Positions 42,140 through 55,593 of a DNA stretch of 64,000 nucleotides are shown here, one piece after another. The DNA is from Galerina marginata (taxonomy: Eukaryota; Basidiomycota; Agaricomycetes; Agaricales; Galerinaceae), in NCBI GenBank assembly GCA_023014335.1, contig JAECYW010000012.1, positions 1,488,001-1,552,000 on the forward strand, in the 5' to 3' direction. The stretch's first letter is position 1. Every line of letters starts with the position of its first letter. The notes beneath the pieces were generated by a model. It made no database searches. It was not told where the DNA came from and saw only the letters and a program-made list of their open reading frames with translations. Made by a program: the position numbers and the translations under genes.

Positions 42140-42633
42140 AAATATTGTATGATGTTGTGTTATAATGCCATCCTTATTCGTCTTGTAAATCGCAATGGTT
42201 GTTCACATCAAGGTCACTCGCTTTAAAATTCGCACCACAGGTGGGTAATAACCAACACCTTATAATTAGTTTTACTGTAAGGTTTGAATTGGCTGGGAAT
42301 GCAGGATGTTGTCCTTATGAAGCGAACTATAGCGCCTAGGCCGAGAGAAAACATGGGAGCTTCAACTGAACTTCTGCGCTGGACCCAAATAGTCTATAAG
42401 AGAGTGTTCTAGAAGCAACGTCAATTCGTGTAGCTACAAATGTCCCTTATCCTTGTATACAACATATTCTGCAATAATGAATGATTAGTGAGAGGAAAGA
42501 AAGAAGGTTATTAACGAAGAGGAACAGCAATACTAGATGTAAATGGTATCAAAAAAAACACGAGAATATGGATCACCGAAGGAGGGCCATGGATTGCGTA
42601 TAAAAAATGTAACATAAAGGGACGTGGAGGAAA
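42140..42633. other. intergenic between convergent genes
   Basis: About 490 nt between the DUF6535 gene and the Munc13-like gene stop, with AT-rich 3'UTR sequence and no coding signal. Confidence 0.5.
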
Positions 42634-45600
42634 TCATGGTGCAGGTAGCGGAGGAACGGGCGGGATCTGTTCGCGCAGTTGATTCTGCTGTCGCTTCACC
42701 TTGCGCTCCTCCGCTTCCCTGGCGCGTTGTTCTTGCTCGGCCTGCATGGCTTGCATGATCTGCAGCTGTTGTGCAATGAATTCCTGAGTTCGCGGGACTG
42801 TGGGCAAATCGGTTATGAGCATCGGAAAGCACAGGGCAAAAGCGAAGGCCTACCGCATCCGCAAAATCCTCATGATAAGTCTGCTCACTAGCAGTTTCTG
42901 CCTCCTGTTTCTTCTCCTTTTTTCTCTTCCTTGATCGTCCCAAGGTTGCGCTGCGAGTACACGCTCTTGGCCCGTTTCTTGATTGAAGGTGCAGCACGAA
43001 GAGTTTGCTGCATCATTCTTACACACTCTTCCATTAGGGCATCCCTTTAGGAGTAAAAGTCAGAATGAAAGAATATGTAACATAGCATATCGAATCGACA
43101 TACGTGTGCCAATCGTAATACAGCCGTATTGAGAGGACGTCTCGATGTTTCTGACTATTTAGAACTTCTTGTGAAACAGGGCCTTCTCCATTGGCGTAGA
43201 AGTAGTCTCGTAAGAACTGATAGACAACGTTCAGTTAGGTAAAAAGGTAGGCAACATTTTTCGGATTAAGCATACCTTCAACCACCTAAAGACAATGTCG
43301 ACTTCCTTGTCGCTCAGAGGCTTCATCTCGCTAGCAATGTCGCTGAGTGGAGGTATCAATAGACCCTCTATAACTGTCAATATCTCCTTCCACACCCTCG
43401 TCATGACCATCTCCTTCGCCGAGTCACTCAGGTAGGTATTCAATGTTTGCAAATTGGCGTCGAAGTAATCGAATAGCGGTAAGATAGCTTGTTCAATTTC
43501 AACGTCTGTCAATTCCTCGGGTCGGATGCGGGGCTTTTCTCCAGAAGGCAATGGAATTTGGGGTTCCGAGGACGAGGCCCCAAGGGCAGAACGATAGAGG
43601 GCAGTGACATTGCCTAGAGCCTTGTTGTAATCTAGCCCAGGATCTCGAGATTTGATGAGGGTTTTGATGACGTTTCGTGACAGGCACTGCTGGATAAACG
43701 GCGACATCTTCGGTAGAAAACGAATGCAATTGGTTAGACTAAGAACAGAATTAAACGTACGAATTTGAACACACCTTATCAATGAAGATTCTGAGCATGT
43801 CTGCCTCAGCCCGCTTTAAACTCCTGAAAGCACGGCCGAAGTAGAATTGGATATCGTCCTTCTCCCCTTCCATGCTAACCCGCACCAGAATTCTTCCCTG
43901 AGTATCGAGGTCCATCCATAACTCATGCGAAAGGAAATCGCTAAAGCGACGTGGATCCAAGCATAGGTACGCACGTCCCACAATATCGTGCTTGCCAACA
44001 AGGGCACGATCTCGCACGGACACCATCAGCCATAGAGGTTTATCCACAGACAGGTCGAAGGTCTCATCCCCTGTAGCCAAGTCAAGTCAGAACTGCAATA
44101 GGAGCCTTAAATGCAACTGAAAACACACATCTGGGATTCAAGGTCTCATAAATTGTCCTTGTCTTCGCCAGTCTGGTACCCGCTTCATCACTCAAGGTAA
44201 CAAAAGTGTCCAACTTCGAGCTCGGCGAGCTATCCAGCGGCACCAGCTCCTCCGCGATGACAATCTTGACGGAAAACAAAAAGCTCTCCCTTTCCTTCTT
44301 CTCTGGAACAGGCGGTGCCGCACTCCGTATTATCTCCGCAATCTTGTCGGCCTGCATCTGGTTGTACATGTTATCGAGCAGTTTGCGAGCTGCTTCGACA
44401 TTGTTGAGCTTCACGCATGACTCAGGACGGAAGTTGAAAGGTTCGACGCGCTTTTCGCCTGTTATTGCCAACTGTCGCGCCTTTTCGAGCCAAGCAGAAG
44501 ACTTTTGAGGCTGCACATAATCACTGGGTCGAGGGGAACATTTCATTAAGGAAGAGGCCTTCGACAGACCGGCAGTACTGGTCGATGGCCTTGGAGATCG
44601 TCTGGGTGGAACAGTAACCAGTTAACAGGGAAGATCTAGCGAGACAAGGCGAGGGATGTAACCTTTGATAGACTGGTGAAGAAACGAGCCTCTTGATACT
44701 CATCCTCCCATTCCAGTTCCTGCAGGAAGTTAATCGGACTCCGTAGGGAATCGAATAAATCCACAATGGAAGAGCTGTGGCCTTCCGTACCCTCAGCCTC
44801 GAACTGATCAGAAGAACATGATCAAAGAAGTAAAATCGCCATTAAATCGGAAGTGTACCTTGTCATGAGAAATAGCCTAACATCAAGAAACAAGAAATTA
44901 GACACTGCTAAAAATTTGAGAGGGGTAAAACGGACCGCTTCTACCCACTGCTGCGTCCTGTTGTCCGTGTTGATTAGCCATTGTCGAACATAGGGTTCGA
45001 AAAACACCGTAATCTGGAACTCGAATGGAACGCTGAGTATATCGTGACACAGTCAGCCTCATGGGTGAATAAAGTACTGCAGGAAACCAATTACTCAGGA
45101 ACAAAGGCCCGGTGCATTCCTAAAAGCATAGCCATGCGTCGATAGAGAGCAAAGATGTCCTGAATGGGGACATCGGGTGTTGGCCCATTCATCGACGATT
45201 CGAACTAATCGCTTTTGAGAATTTTGCAATTCCTGTATCAGCCGAGGGACCGCGACTTCAACGAATAATGACACAATATCCAACTTTCTGCAAAGACAAG
45301 AAATTAATATGGTCAATCCAAAGAAAAAGTCTAGAACCCACCCCAGCAAAGGCTCCGGAAACCTCTTGTCCAGCCCCTTAGCACCTTTCTCGATCTCGTC
45401 CGTCATCAACAAAAGCGGCAGCGCCCTATTCACCCCTGGCGCGCTCTGCTTCTCATGGAGTATCACCTCGTACCAATCTGCCGACACCTGGCGTATGCGA
45501 TCTTTCACATCCTGCATCCGCGCCTCAATGTCGATATCAAACCGCTTGAGCAAACTCGAGTCGCGAATATGTCCGAGCACAGAGAGGAACGCTTGCAGGT

Positions 45601-47634
45601 CGGATGGCTTGAGTTGAGGTATCGAGTCCATGGCGTGGTACAGCGACGACAAAAAGACGTTGAACAGAGCTGCATAGACGTTTGCTAAGTAGTCGACCTA
45701 ACACAACACATTAGGATTAGATTAGATTAGTACACGCATAAGAATGAAAATACATACATCTTGAACCGGCCACAGCTCCAAATCTGTCTCCTGAATAACT
45801 TTCGTTACATTCTGCAGAGCCTCAGGTATGCACTTCCATCGGCACATCATTTCGCTCATAAAACTGCTTCACTAGATCCAAGAAGCACGCGGCACGGTAC
45901 GAATGTCCTATCCTCCATCTCAAAGCACATTCATTGATAAGTTCAATATGAGCCGGTGACAGAATACCCAATGACACTTCGTCGTTATCGTCAACCTCGG
46001 GGGATAGCATGACCTCCAAATCTGAAATAAGGACAATACTCCACGAGACGTTTGTAGAATTTCTTCGGATTGGGTGGGATAAAGGTAAAGTGGTGCCCTA
46101 CGGGTAAGTCGTCTTCGGCTTCTCCATCCTCGTGGATTGGACCTCCATTTCCGGTGACGTTTAAATCGGCACTGAAGAAAGGACCTCCGACTACTGATAG
46201 ATGGATTCCTGGTGGCCGTCGGTGAGTCGAGTTGGGAGTATAACGAGCCAGGTCGTCCAGTGTTGGAAGTTTGAATAGAAGGTAAAACATCGGAAGGAGT
46301 AGACTTGGCAAGCTCAGGGTTAAACTGGACCATGACGACCATGAGCTGTTGAGATGTGTTGTTTCCAGAGTTTTCCAATGATGCCAAGCAGCTTCGCTAT
46401 CGAAATCTTCTCGCCGACCGGGAAATGGCGCGCCTGCATTGATAGTTCTTCAGGCAAGTCTTCAAAGAAACGATAGATTAGCGATCGCTCAGAGAAAGTG
46501 CGATAGATAGAAACCACCTTCAGATCTGTCATGGCAGCCTGAAAACTTGTAAAAATGCGGCTACTATTCATAAGGCATAGACTGACACAGACCTTTTCCG
46601 AGACCTACTGGCCCACGTAATTTATCCACCTCGGCCTGTACTGCTTGTTCGGGAACCTTGAATAAATTCGCGACGATCTTGACTAAATGCATGTCTGAAA
46701 CATTCGCGCTGATAGTCGGCACCCCAGAATCTCTGTCACCTCTCGTCGACGCCGAATCATATCCCGAATCACTTTGTGAATATCCCGATGATGTTGTGGC
46801 TGGCGCTAATTTGGCCGTGTAGGTGTCGAGGCGTGAAAGAAGCTCGGGCGACACGTGGTTGAGATTCCGAAGACATTCTCTTAAAAGCTTGATGAATTGT
46901 GCGATGTGGTTATTGAGCTCAAACTTCCACCCTTCGCCTGCGAGCGTAGGTTCCTTCTTGAGCACGGAGGTCGCATGTGTAGCAAACATAAGGATGAGTT
47001 CTTCGATCTTTCGGTTTTCTTTCATTTGGCGCTTGAAGCTGTCAACCATAAATTGTCCATAAAACTTGCCCATAGTTCGTCGGACGAGCTGGTCTGAGTA
47101 GCTGTATACGATTGGATTGGAATATGGATAAATGACGACGGTGATTAAAACGGAGAGTTCGGAATTACAAGAAACACATACGCAGCGGCCTTTCCCATTG
47201 CAATATCCTGCAACTTCTGCTCTAGCACCTTCAGCATCTTTTCCGGGAATTTGACACTCTTAGAACCGTCCTTGATGTCCCGAAACATGTCTCCAATCGA
47301 GAAGTTCGACAGAGCTGAGAGTCGGGACGAATGTTCGCGTTCTCGTGCATCGACAGCTTGGGTGGGTTTGGTAGTTTCCGTCACCTTTGGAACCATCATA
47401 TAGGCCAACACGCTAGGTGAACATCAATGTCAATCTATCGGTGGAGCGCCTGTTTGAAGCAAGGGGTTGGCTCACGCTACACGTAGGGCATAACTGAAAT
47501 AACAGAAGCATGTTTGTTAGCAAGAGATGGAATAAAACGAGTTCAAACACGCACTCGAACAAATCATCGTCCGTCACCCGATACTTGGACAGTCGTCGCT
47601 CATGCGCGAAACTCTCGTAGCTCCGCCGTGACAT
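42634..47634 (-). CDS. Munc13/Ync13-like protein with MUN and C2 domains
   Basis: Large multi-exon gene. The start at 47634 (MSRRSYESFAHERRLSKYRV) is preceded by an in-frame stop. In order: a conserved N-terminal helical region (LSNFSIGDMFRDIKDGSKSV, RRTMGKFYGQFMVDSFKRQM), a Ser-rich linker (SGYSQSDSGYDSASTRGD), the MUN/MHD1 region (GILSPAHIELINECALRWRI, CFLDLVKQFYERNDVPME), a C2 domain (FLFSVKIVIAEELVPLDSSP ... DTFVTLSDEAGTRLAKTRTI ... LWLMVSVRDRALVGKHDIVG), then MHD2 (PFIQQCLSRNVIKTLIKSRD, AILPLFDYFDANLQTLNTYL) and a Gln/Glu/Arg coiled tail ending PPVPPLPAP. MHD1-C2-MHD2 order is that of Munc13/UNC-13 relatives. The fission yeast homologue Ync13 acts in exocytosis at the division site. Apparent indels occur near 46280, 46020 and 45835. 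Confidence 0.85.
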
Positions 47635-49306
47635 CAACCCTTCGGATGGCTATTCCCTCTGTAGGTTATCGGTCAGTAAAAAGGTCAAATGTACTCCAAA
47701 GAGACCTTAAGCACGGGAAAAGAAGCAGAGGCTGCAAGGATGAAGAGAGAAAAGCAGTGAAGCGAAAACGGTACAAGTCTCCGGCAATTACCTTATTCTG
47801 ACGGTGTCACCATTGCCCGCAGTGTTATCTGACAATCAACGCCAAACAGCTGCTTGCCCTCCACACCACTGTGGCACTGTCTGCTCGTCATGGCTATTCC
47901 TGCTGTCCTCTGGTATTTTGAAAACGCTGTGGACCGTCACCAGAATTCTATATGCGCTCTCATAGTTTCAGATACATACTTTCCAGTGTGAGATCTACGC
48001 CAGTATCTGATATCTTCGGGCTACATCTCGGCGACTGTGGACTTCCTCTCATCCTAAGTGCTAGAATTTTGGAAAGACGGCGAAAGGGATGTCACATTTC
48101 AAACAAAACTTGTCAGACTTTATGGTTCCATTGGGTGGGTTCATTATTCAAATATTCACATCTTACGTTGACAAACCGTGCTAATCCTTCCTCCATAAGT
48201 TGCAATCATTCCAATTTCCCTCATTCTGTCCTTCTGTTTGCGATGTCACTTGTTCTCAACGGTGGCGTAATTCTCCTACTTGGTCTCGTTCACGGCTTCT
48301 TTGACAACATACATTTCACTGGGTCCACAGTCTATCTTTCATGATCAACATTGTAAGATAGGGGATCTGTGGTGAAACGCGGCGCCGATATTTTGGAGCA
48401 GAAGTTTTGTTAGAACAACACGGATTTGGCGTGCTTTCTGCGCTTTCTCGTGACATAGTCAACGATTTTTTCCCCAATGTTGCAGGTCAGAACTACACAA
48501 AATATTATGCGTCAAAGTTTTTCCTGATCTGTTATGGCACAGGGAACCAGCTTCAACAATAACGACCTCTCAGTCGCTGATGAACGAATAGGCCGTCAGA
48601 TTTCCGTCTCGAACACAGTAACAACTACAAGGCTGTCACCTCGCGGTATTTGACGGTTGCACCGTTGAATAAGTGAGTAACCCTCCAACCCTTCCGTCAC
48701 CGTCTCCAGAATTCACCCTTCTGCGTTTACTGAACAACGTTCTAAGGAGCGTCCTGGAGGAGCGACTCGATTTTGACAGACTATTCTTCAAGGTCTTGGC
48801 GACGTCACCATGTCGACCAACCCTTGTTCTCCCGTGACGTGACCGTTACTGTGACTTTTCGCGTATCGTTCTTCTCACATGACAATGAGGAAGAACAATG
48901 AACTCTTTGTCCTCCTTGATCTTGCTCGCAATCGAAAGGTCTTCGGCGCGGAACGTGTGCGTAAGGCCGAGGGAGGTATATAAGTACAATGGCCCATGCT
49001 CAACGTTTTTTACTCACCCTCGCCGACTGCAGTTAAGGAGCACGTTGAACCTGATCTTGGTTCTCTCTCCGCTCTTGCCCTCTTCTCTCTTCTTCTTCAC
49101 GTTCATTACCGCCTGGTGCAGCCCTATAGTCTTACCCAACCTAAGAACCTAAGGGACCTTTTCTTCTGAACCGCTTTGACAGCGTTTTTCTCCTCACTTT
49201 TCAAGCCACATCGACGACACCACGACCGACTTCACGACCTCGTACGGGATATATTAGCACAAAGTGACCTCAGCCACAGCAAGAAACTTATTACAGTCCA
49301 TTCGCA
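47635..49306. other. intergenic between divergent genes, with TATA box
   Basis: About 1.7 kb. A TATATAA at 48977-48983 lies about 325 nt before the ATG at 49307 and may drive the DUF7598-like gene with a long, pyrimidine-rich 5'UTR. Small open frames (47952-48344, 48898-49152) lack motifs and look like chance. Confidence 0.45.
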
Positions 49307-50277
49307 ATGCTTCCCCCTCGTGCTTGTATGTTTTGCAGCTTCAATTCAATTGTCTCCTTTACTCATTCTTGTTGATAGACACCTTCATGGTTCTGAACGC
49401 CATCCGCGTCTTAAGCATTATCGCCATGCTGCTGGTTTTCTCCAGCAACGTCGTTACATTAGCCAATGATATCAAAGCTGTCAACCACTTTATGCAGGTT
49501 GGCAAACAAGTGGATAACACACAGATGAATTCAACAATGACCGAAATGATGGACATGGACTATATTATGTGCGCTTGTTTTGGTCATTATTTCTGTCTTC
49601 CTGTGTTTATAATTCTTCGTACAGGGGGAGCACTGTGCCCAACCAACCTGCTGGCGCCTTCTGGGCAGTTCTGAACCGGCTGTTCATCATCTTCCAGACC
49701 ATAGTGCTCATTCTTTCTGAATTCGGGTTTCCTGCGAAGTTCTTCAACCGATACTTCCCCGTCCTTGGGAAGGACTTCGGTTTGGGTGCTCTAGGTCTTA
49801 TCCAAATGCTGTGAGTACTGCTCAGTTGAAATTTCTTATAAAATTAAGCCTGTGTTCTCTAGCATCGGCGCAGCCATCCTCTCCCACCACGTTGACACAT
49901 TCACCCTTGTCTCCGCCTTCTTCCTTTTTTCGCTGGGGTGCCTCAACGTGCTCGTTGGTTTAATCTTCAGGGAATCCGCAAAATCCAAGCGCTCCGTAAC
50001 ATCCTGGAAAGAGCATGCAAAGAGCGCAATCCCAACGCACGTTGGTGGTGTGAAAATCGCGCCTCTCGCATCCTCCGTCATGTCAAGTCCTCCGTCCTTT
50101 GTGTCACATTTGCACACAGGCTCCAGTGACAGCAAGGGTGACTCGGAGAAAGACAAGTTTGCATCATTCGGCTTCGGCAGGCAAGGCGAGAAGGCCGCGG
50201 GGTTGAGAGGCTACATGATCTCGAAACCCGTGGAATCGCTGCCTCGGTACATGCCCAGGCCTACTGGTTCCCAGTGA
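49307..50277 (+). CDS. DUF7598-like four-helix membrane protein
   Basis: Exon 1 is only MLPPRA plus one base (49307-49325). After a 53-nt intron the frame continues YTFMVLNAIRVLSIIAMLLV, then VVTLANDIKAVNHFM. A second intron splits MMDMDYI from GGSTVPNQPAGAFWAVLNRL and FIIFQTIVLILSEFG. A third intron follows DFGLGALGLIQML, then IGAAILSHHVDTFTLVSAFF and GCLNVLVGLIFRESAKSKRS. Four membrane helices, then a cytosolic Ser/Gly-rich tail to PRYMPRPTGSQ and stop. About 250 residues, all exons clean. The arrangement matches a family widespread in Agaricomycetes (DUF7598, as I recall) with unknown role. Confidence 0.75.
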
Positions 50278-51534
50278 AGTGGGAGTTGGAAGTCGAACTG
50301 CCGTCCTCAATTCAAATGCTGGCACCCACCATCTCGGCGTTGAATCCTTCACTTTATTTCACAACCCATTGATCCCGCTTCTCAACATCCCGTTGATGAT
50401 CCCACAATATTGTCTTCACTGTACAGCTCACTATTCATTCCATCTTTCCTATACACGCACACGGATACACGCGAACCACATCATGGACGGACTCTAACGT
50501 ATACTTCTCTGCCTACCTCTGGACGCTGCTAGTGCATATCCCCCTTACGATCAAAAATACCCACTGCAATAATGCTGGTTCCGTCAACACTCGTTTATTT
50601 TAGTGTATCATAGCTACTTTCTCGCCACTGTATCTAACACCTTACCACTGCATTCGTGCAAATGCAAACTTCGCAGAATATGTAAATCCGTTGGAACGTT
50701 TGAGATGAACGTTTGCTAACCTCGCCAAGGCATAAACGTAAAAATCAATCAACGTGGGGGTATATCTCCTATGCTGACTCTGTACTTGCCACAGTCAGAG
50801 TAAGTAGTTCCCTGAGTTCCGTCAAGTCTGATGCTTAGTTGGGTCATGTGTGCCGTTGAACGTGTCTGATCAAAAGGCGAAATCTTAACGTAGACATGTC
50901 CAACGACTCTGAGATCCGTTGAACGCCAATTTCCGGGCGTTCTAAAAATTATTTGCATTCTTCGCAAAGTACAGGAAAAGCTTCATGGCAAACAAAAATA
51001 TGGCGAATGCCATCAATTCGAGCAAGCATCGTACAAAATGACGCCTCTTTGTCGACATAGCCTGCGCTGCCGGATTCTCACCCCACCAGGCGGATTATGC
51101 GCCGTTGACAGTGTCAGAACCAGTCCTGTACGGATGAAATAGTGTTACGACAGCCCACTTCTTTCTATTACAATTCCATTCTTATACCTTGATACCTTCT
51201 GATGATCGCGTTGTGCCAGAAGATGCTAAGCACTGAAGGAATGCACATCTGACGCCATCTCACCTTTTTATTGCTATTGCTGTGAAGCTCTTCGAGATCC
51301 CTCCTTCTTTTTTCTTTTACATTCTCCTTGTCCGTGATTCTTGCGACTGGATCGTCTTTTTGCACAAGAGAGGAATATCGCACCTGAAGATTAAAGCCGG
51401 CGCACTGAGCAAGAAGTGACGAGATTGATGTGAGTCAAGCCTGGCTGACCCCAACGAAGGCAAAGACAATAACGCGGGAGTTAGCTATCCCAGCGCAGAG
51501 GTGGTCCACCATCCGAGGACGTTTACGACTAGCC
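50278..51534. other. intergenic, nothing recognised
   Basis: About 1.25 kb between two plus-strand genes. AT-rich 3'UTR sequence first, then short frames only. The open frame of the next gene extends back to about 51430, so part of this may be coding or 5'UTR. Confidence 0.4.
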
Positions 51535-53721
51535 ATGAACGAGACGAAAAATAGGCAGGACGCCGAGGCTATTTACGGAGCTAGGCCGAACAATGCCGAG
51601 CTCAACGATGACGATATCTCTGGCCAACCACCACAACAGACAAGGCAACAAAGTCGACAAATTCCGGGTACACCGCCGTTGACGGGAGATCTCAAGTCTC
51701 TCAGGAGTAGAGACGCGGAGAGCGCATCCGTCGCGCACAGCAAGCGTGGTGGTTCGAAAGCAAACCAGGTTCCACAAGCCGCTCAGGCTTCGCACCCCTT
51801 TCACATCGACCTCAACATTGACAGCCACTCCTATCCACGCGACGCTGTTGGAGCTAACGTCAAAAATAGCGCCCTATACTCAGACAGCAATAGGACGTGC
51901 AGTCCGGACGAACGGAGACGCTCAATATCGAGTGTGGTGAGACAGTCCTTGAACCGGGTTCCAGAGGAGATGGAAATTCTGCCTATAGAAGTAGATGGAA
52001 ATCAGCAACACCATAAAAATCCACTCGTTGGCAGCCAACAGAATTATGGCTCAGTTGGGTATGGATCAGCTGCGACCAGGAACGGTGTTGAGCCCGGCGC
52101 TGGCCCGAGATATGTTGAAAACCTGTTAACAGACGAAGCAGATAGCGAGGATGAGGACGAGGACGAGTGGATTTTGGACGAAGAGCTGGCCGGCGAAGGT
52201 CTATATCGCGGTATGAGGACGCCTAGACGTGAATGCACAGGTGCTTACCTTTGCTTTCAGGAAATTACAAACGACTCGTCGTTTTATACACTTTGGTTCC
52301 CCTATCGACTCTTCTCGCCATTGTACTGCTCGCTCTCCTTGCCACCTTTGCGTTTCCGAGCTCGTCCCCTTCACAGTTCCCATATCCTCCATACCTTCCG
52401 TTCCCTCTACCCGAAGTCATCACATCGACCGCGCTGTGGTCTTTGTCATATCTAGTGCGAGATTTCCTCTACGCAACTTCTTTGACCGGCGCCAATTTGG
52501 TTTCACTCCCATACCACCGATTCCCGTCGTTTATCCCAGTATTGACATCGATCATTTCCGCACTCCTACAAAGTGCATCCTCACTCTTCTTTCGACAGCT
52601 CGCCATTCCCATTTTACTGATATCATACTACTCTACTGAAAAACAAGGACTGTTCTGGGAGTCACTACGCGATCACCAGCAGCAAAATATGGACATTCAT
52701 AAACGTCATTTCCCAACATGGCAAGACGATGCCTTCAGACGTGTTTGGTGGGTGGCTCTTGGATGGGCTGTGGCGGAAGCCGTGGTAGGCATCAAGCAAG
52801 GCTACGAAGGCATTGCCCTGTACAAGGATGTCCTGGTCGATGCGAAGAAAAATCCCGTAAACAATGCAGAAACCACAAGGGCAATGGAGGAGAATAGGGC
52901 GATTGCAGAAGACCCAGCCAAGCCCTCGACGAGCAACAGAGGCGCCGAGTCGAATACCGCGACGCCTACCCAGAGTCACGTTGTGGGCGAACACACGAAT
53001 TCAGCGCCGACAGAGCGGGAATGGGGAAATCGCCAACAGGCTGTCGACGCTAACCGCACCTTAGGGAGAGATCACTCCAGTTCCCTTTCCTCGTTAGCCT
53101 CTAATTCAACTTCCCACTACGACCCCCTTCAGGATTCACTTGGCGAGAGACAGCCATTGTTGAAACTCTCTGTTGATCCATTGATTGTGGCAAGTCGGCC
53201 GACAAACGAGAGCGACAGGTGGTTGGTCGAAAACGAGGTAGAGAGAGACTTAGAGGAGTTGATGGCTCTGAAGAGCAGAGAGGAACTGGAGGAAGTTTAT
53301 GGCATTCCCGTTATCGTGAGTGCGCTTTATATGTCCAGCGATAAGGATGTGATATTTACGCTAATTTTAGCGTATCCCCGTCTTCATTTCGTGTTTACAC
53401 AGAATCAACTCGATACTTTCCTCCTTAGGCATCTGTCTTCTCCTCACGGCGGCTTACATGCAGTCCACACTTGCATATTACCCTCCCTTCTCTGGCCCCA
53501 CGCCCAATACTCCAACACTTGGTATCCACCCATTCCAGCCGTCCAATCGCTCTCTCGCGCTCACCCTCCCACCCGTCCTAATTCTGCAGACTCTACTGGG
53601 GATGATGCACACACCTTGGATTTTGCCTCGTATAGGCATACACACATTTGTGTATCTAGAATTGCTAGCTTCCCTCGGTCTCTTTTTTGGTGGACTAGGT
53701 GTTTGGGAAGCTTTGACATAA
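51535..53721 (+). CDS. unknown multi-pass membrane protein with disordered N-terminus
   Basis: The first ATG in the long frame is 51535 (MNETKNRQDAEAIYGARPNN). The frame is open back to 51430 without an ATG, so an upstream exon is possible. About 220 polar residues end in an acidic run (DEADSEDEDEDEWILDEELA). An intron of about 50 nt (52211-52260) leads to NYKRLVVLYTLVPLSTLLAI and further hydrophobic helices (VITSTALWSLSYLVRDFLYA, FIPVLTSIISALLQSASSLF, VWWVALGWAVAEAVVGIKQG). A cytosolic loop of about 180 residues contains SDRWLVENEVERDLEELMAL. A second intron follows YGIPVI, then RIPVFISCLHRINSILSSLG, helices LALTLPPVLILQTLLGMMHT and YLELLASLGLFFGGLGVWEA, and the stop at 53719-53721. All frames are clean. 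Family not recognised; likely an endomembrane protein. Confidence 0.75.
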
Positions 53722-54106
53722 CATCGTATCGGTTGATTGTATGGTCTCCTGGTTTCATTTAGCGTTCGGGAAATTTCTATCATTCACGCTTTTTTATTCT
53801 CTTGATCTTCTGCTCAGCTTTCTCTGCTATCGATTATACATTTTCATTTTTCAATATCTTCAGGTCTGATCAATGTCTCAAGCATCCACCTATTTTATTC
53901 TCATTGCAATAAACATACATGCACAACTGCCAAGCTTGGCATAAGAATGGAGAATAAGCCCTGGAATAAATTAATGAGCATCGCATTCAATTTCCGATCT
54001 GTGGCCGGGCTCGTGTAAGTTAGATCCGACATCTCGAGCTCGTATGTGAATCCAGTTTACTACAAGTTTTTAAATAGCATAATAATTTGACCAGTTATTT
54101 GTCTTA
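53722..54106. other. intergenic, 3'UTR-like
   Basis: About 385 nt, T-rich after the upstream stop. No coding signal seen. Confidence 0.45.
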
Positions 54107-54545
54107 ATGCTAAGTAATACTTGGCGCAAAACGAGAGAAAGGATATGGGTTGAGGAGGAGGGCGAGGTGTTTAGGATGGGTCAAGTCCTTCTTGGACCGG
54201 AAGAGAAGGAGGGAGAGTATCCTGGCGAGGAGCTGCGCAAGGAGGTTGGTGCTCTTGTTCTTGTTCTACATATCAATCAGGGATGATAGTGTTCTGACCC
54301 ATCTATCCCAGCTCCTCGAAGCCATGGTCGAACGCCCGCCCCCACGCCAGCTGACAGACGAGTACGGCCTGGAGATCATCTCCGGCCTGCCCATGGCTGA
54401 CCCGAACCTGCCCTCATCGCGCAAAAGGTCCCCGAACATACCTGTTGCCACTTTGCCTACGCTGGGAGAGAGAGAGAGGGAGAGCACGAGTCCGAAGCCC
54501 GCGCCGAGGCCGTATGTGTCGCTGCGGCCTCTGAACCAAGGGTAA
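54107..54545 (+). CDS. small unknown protein or gene 3' end
   Basis: From an ATG at 54107 the frame reads TWRKTRERIWVEEEGEVFRM and GQVLLGPEEKEGEYPGEELR. A 68-nt intron (54245 to about 54312, gttggt...cccag) follows, then LLEAMVERPPPRQLTDEYGL, EIISGLPMADPNLPSSRKRS and ending YVSLRPLNQG. About 125 residues, charged, no membrane segment or known domain. The ordered start directly after AT-rich sequence and the C-terminal-tail look of the product raise the possibility that this is the surviving 3' end of a longer gene. Not recognised. Confidence 0.5.
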
Positions 54546-55593
54546 TCAGTAGCACAAGTTGTTTATATTCCATCCAGATCTGTCAACTCGTCAATGATCG
54601 ATGTGGTGTGCCACTGTGCGCCCAAATGCCAGTGCGGGATAGGCGAGTGTCGCTGATCTTCCATGCCGGTGTTTGAAAGTGCTGGCCATCGAGGTGATCA
54701 TGATGCTCCGACGTATATGCCGGCTGGGTGCTGCTGCGTTTGGGTTGGACTCACATTTGGTTGGGCGTTAAGGTTAGCGTTAAGGTTACTTATAGGTAGG
54801 TATATCATATATGTTGGGGCGTCACGGTACGGTTCATGCCATGTAATCAGAACAAAATGTCCCAAATGCTTCTTTCTTTGAGCCTCCTGAATTGAGACTG
54901 TACGCTGACAAGCGGCGCTTTGCGTGTTGTTTACTACTCCCCTCACCATATGACTCTGACAAATGGTATGTGTGCCACGACGCATAATAATATAGGTTCC
55001 GATTGAATGTTTCTATTTCAAGACTCTTCTTGACCGACACTCCCATGGGCGGCGTCAGTCCAAGTTCGCGACTCTATTTCAAGACAATTTCATCCACCGT
55101 AAACTTTCAGCAATTTATCAAAGGACGAATATTGTTTGAGCAATCTCATACTTCCGATATAGTCGTGCTGGGCGGTTAATCTGCCACCCTGGGCGCCTAA
55201 GACACAGTCGGACAATGTTCGGTTCTGGAATCGCGTGGACTTGCCACGTTCAAATAATGAAAGCTGGCAATTTGGGTATATTTAGAAGCAGGCCCCGAGT
55301 AGCTGCTAGATTACCTGTGGTGAGTTAGTATATCTTCCGAGTCTGAAGTTCTAAACTCCGGGACGACCACATCCAACAACTCTGGCCACTATCAGCACAG
55401 TTATACAATTCATGTAAGACCGTTATCTAGGGTAGTGCTGCCACGAGTAAGTACTTCACTCGTATGCCTGCTGGCCTTTCTGCTCCCCGTTTTGCATTCG
55501 CGTATTCTTTTATCCTCGAGCCACGCTGGAAGGGCTTTCAGCTCGGTGACCTCAATACCTCCCCATGGTCACCACATTATACCTCAAACCGAA
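54546..55593. other. intergenic, nothing recognised
   Basis: About 1.05 kb between plus-strand genes with short frames only. A small direct repetition of gttaaggtta occurs near 54768-54789. The next gene's promoter should lie near its right end. Confidence 0.4.
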
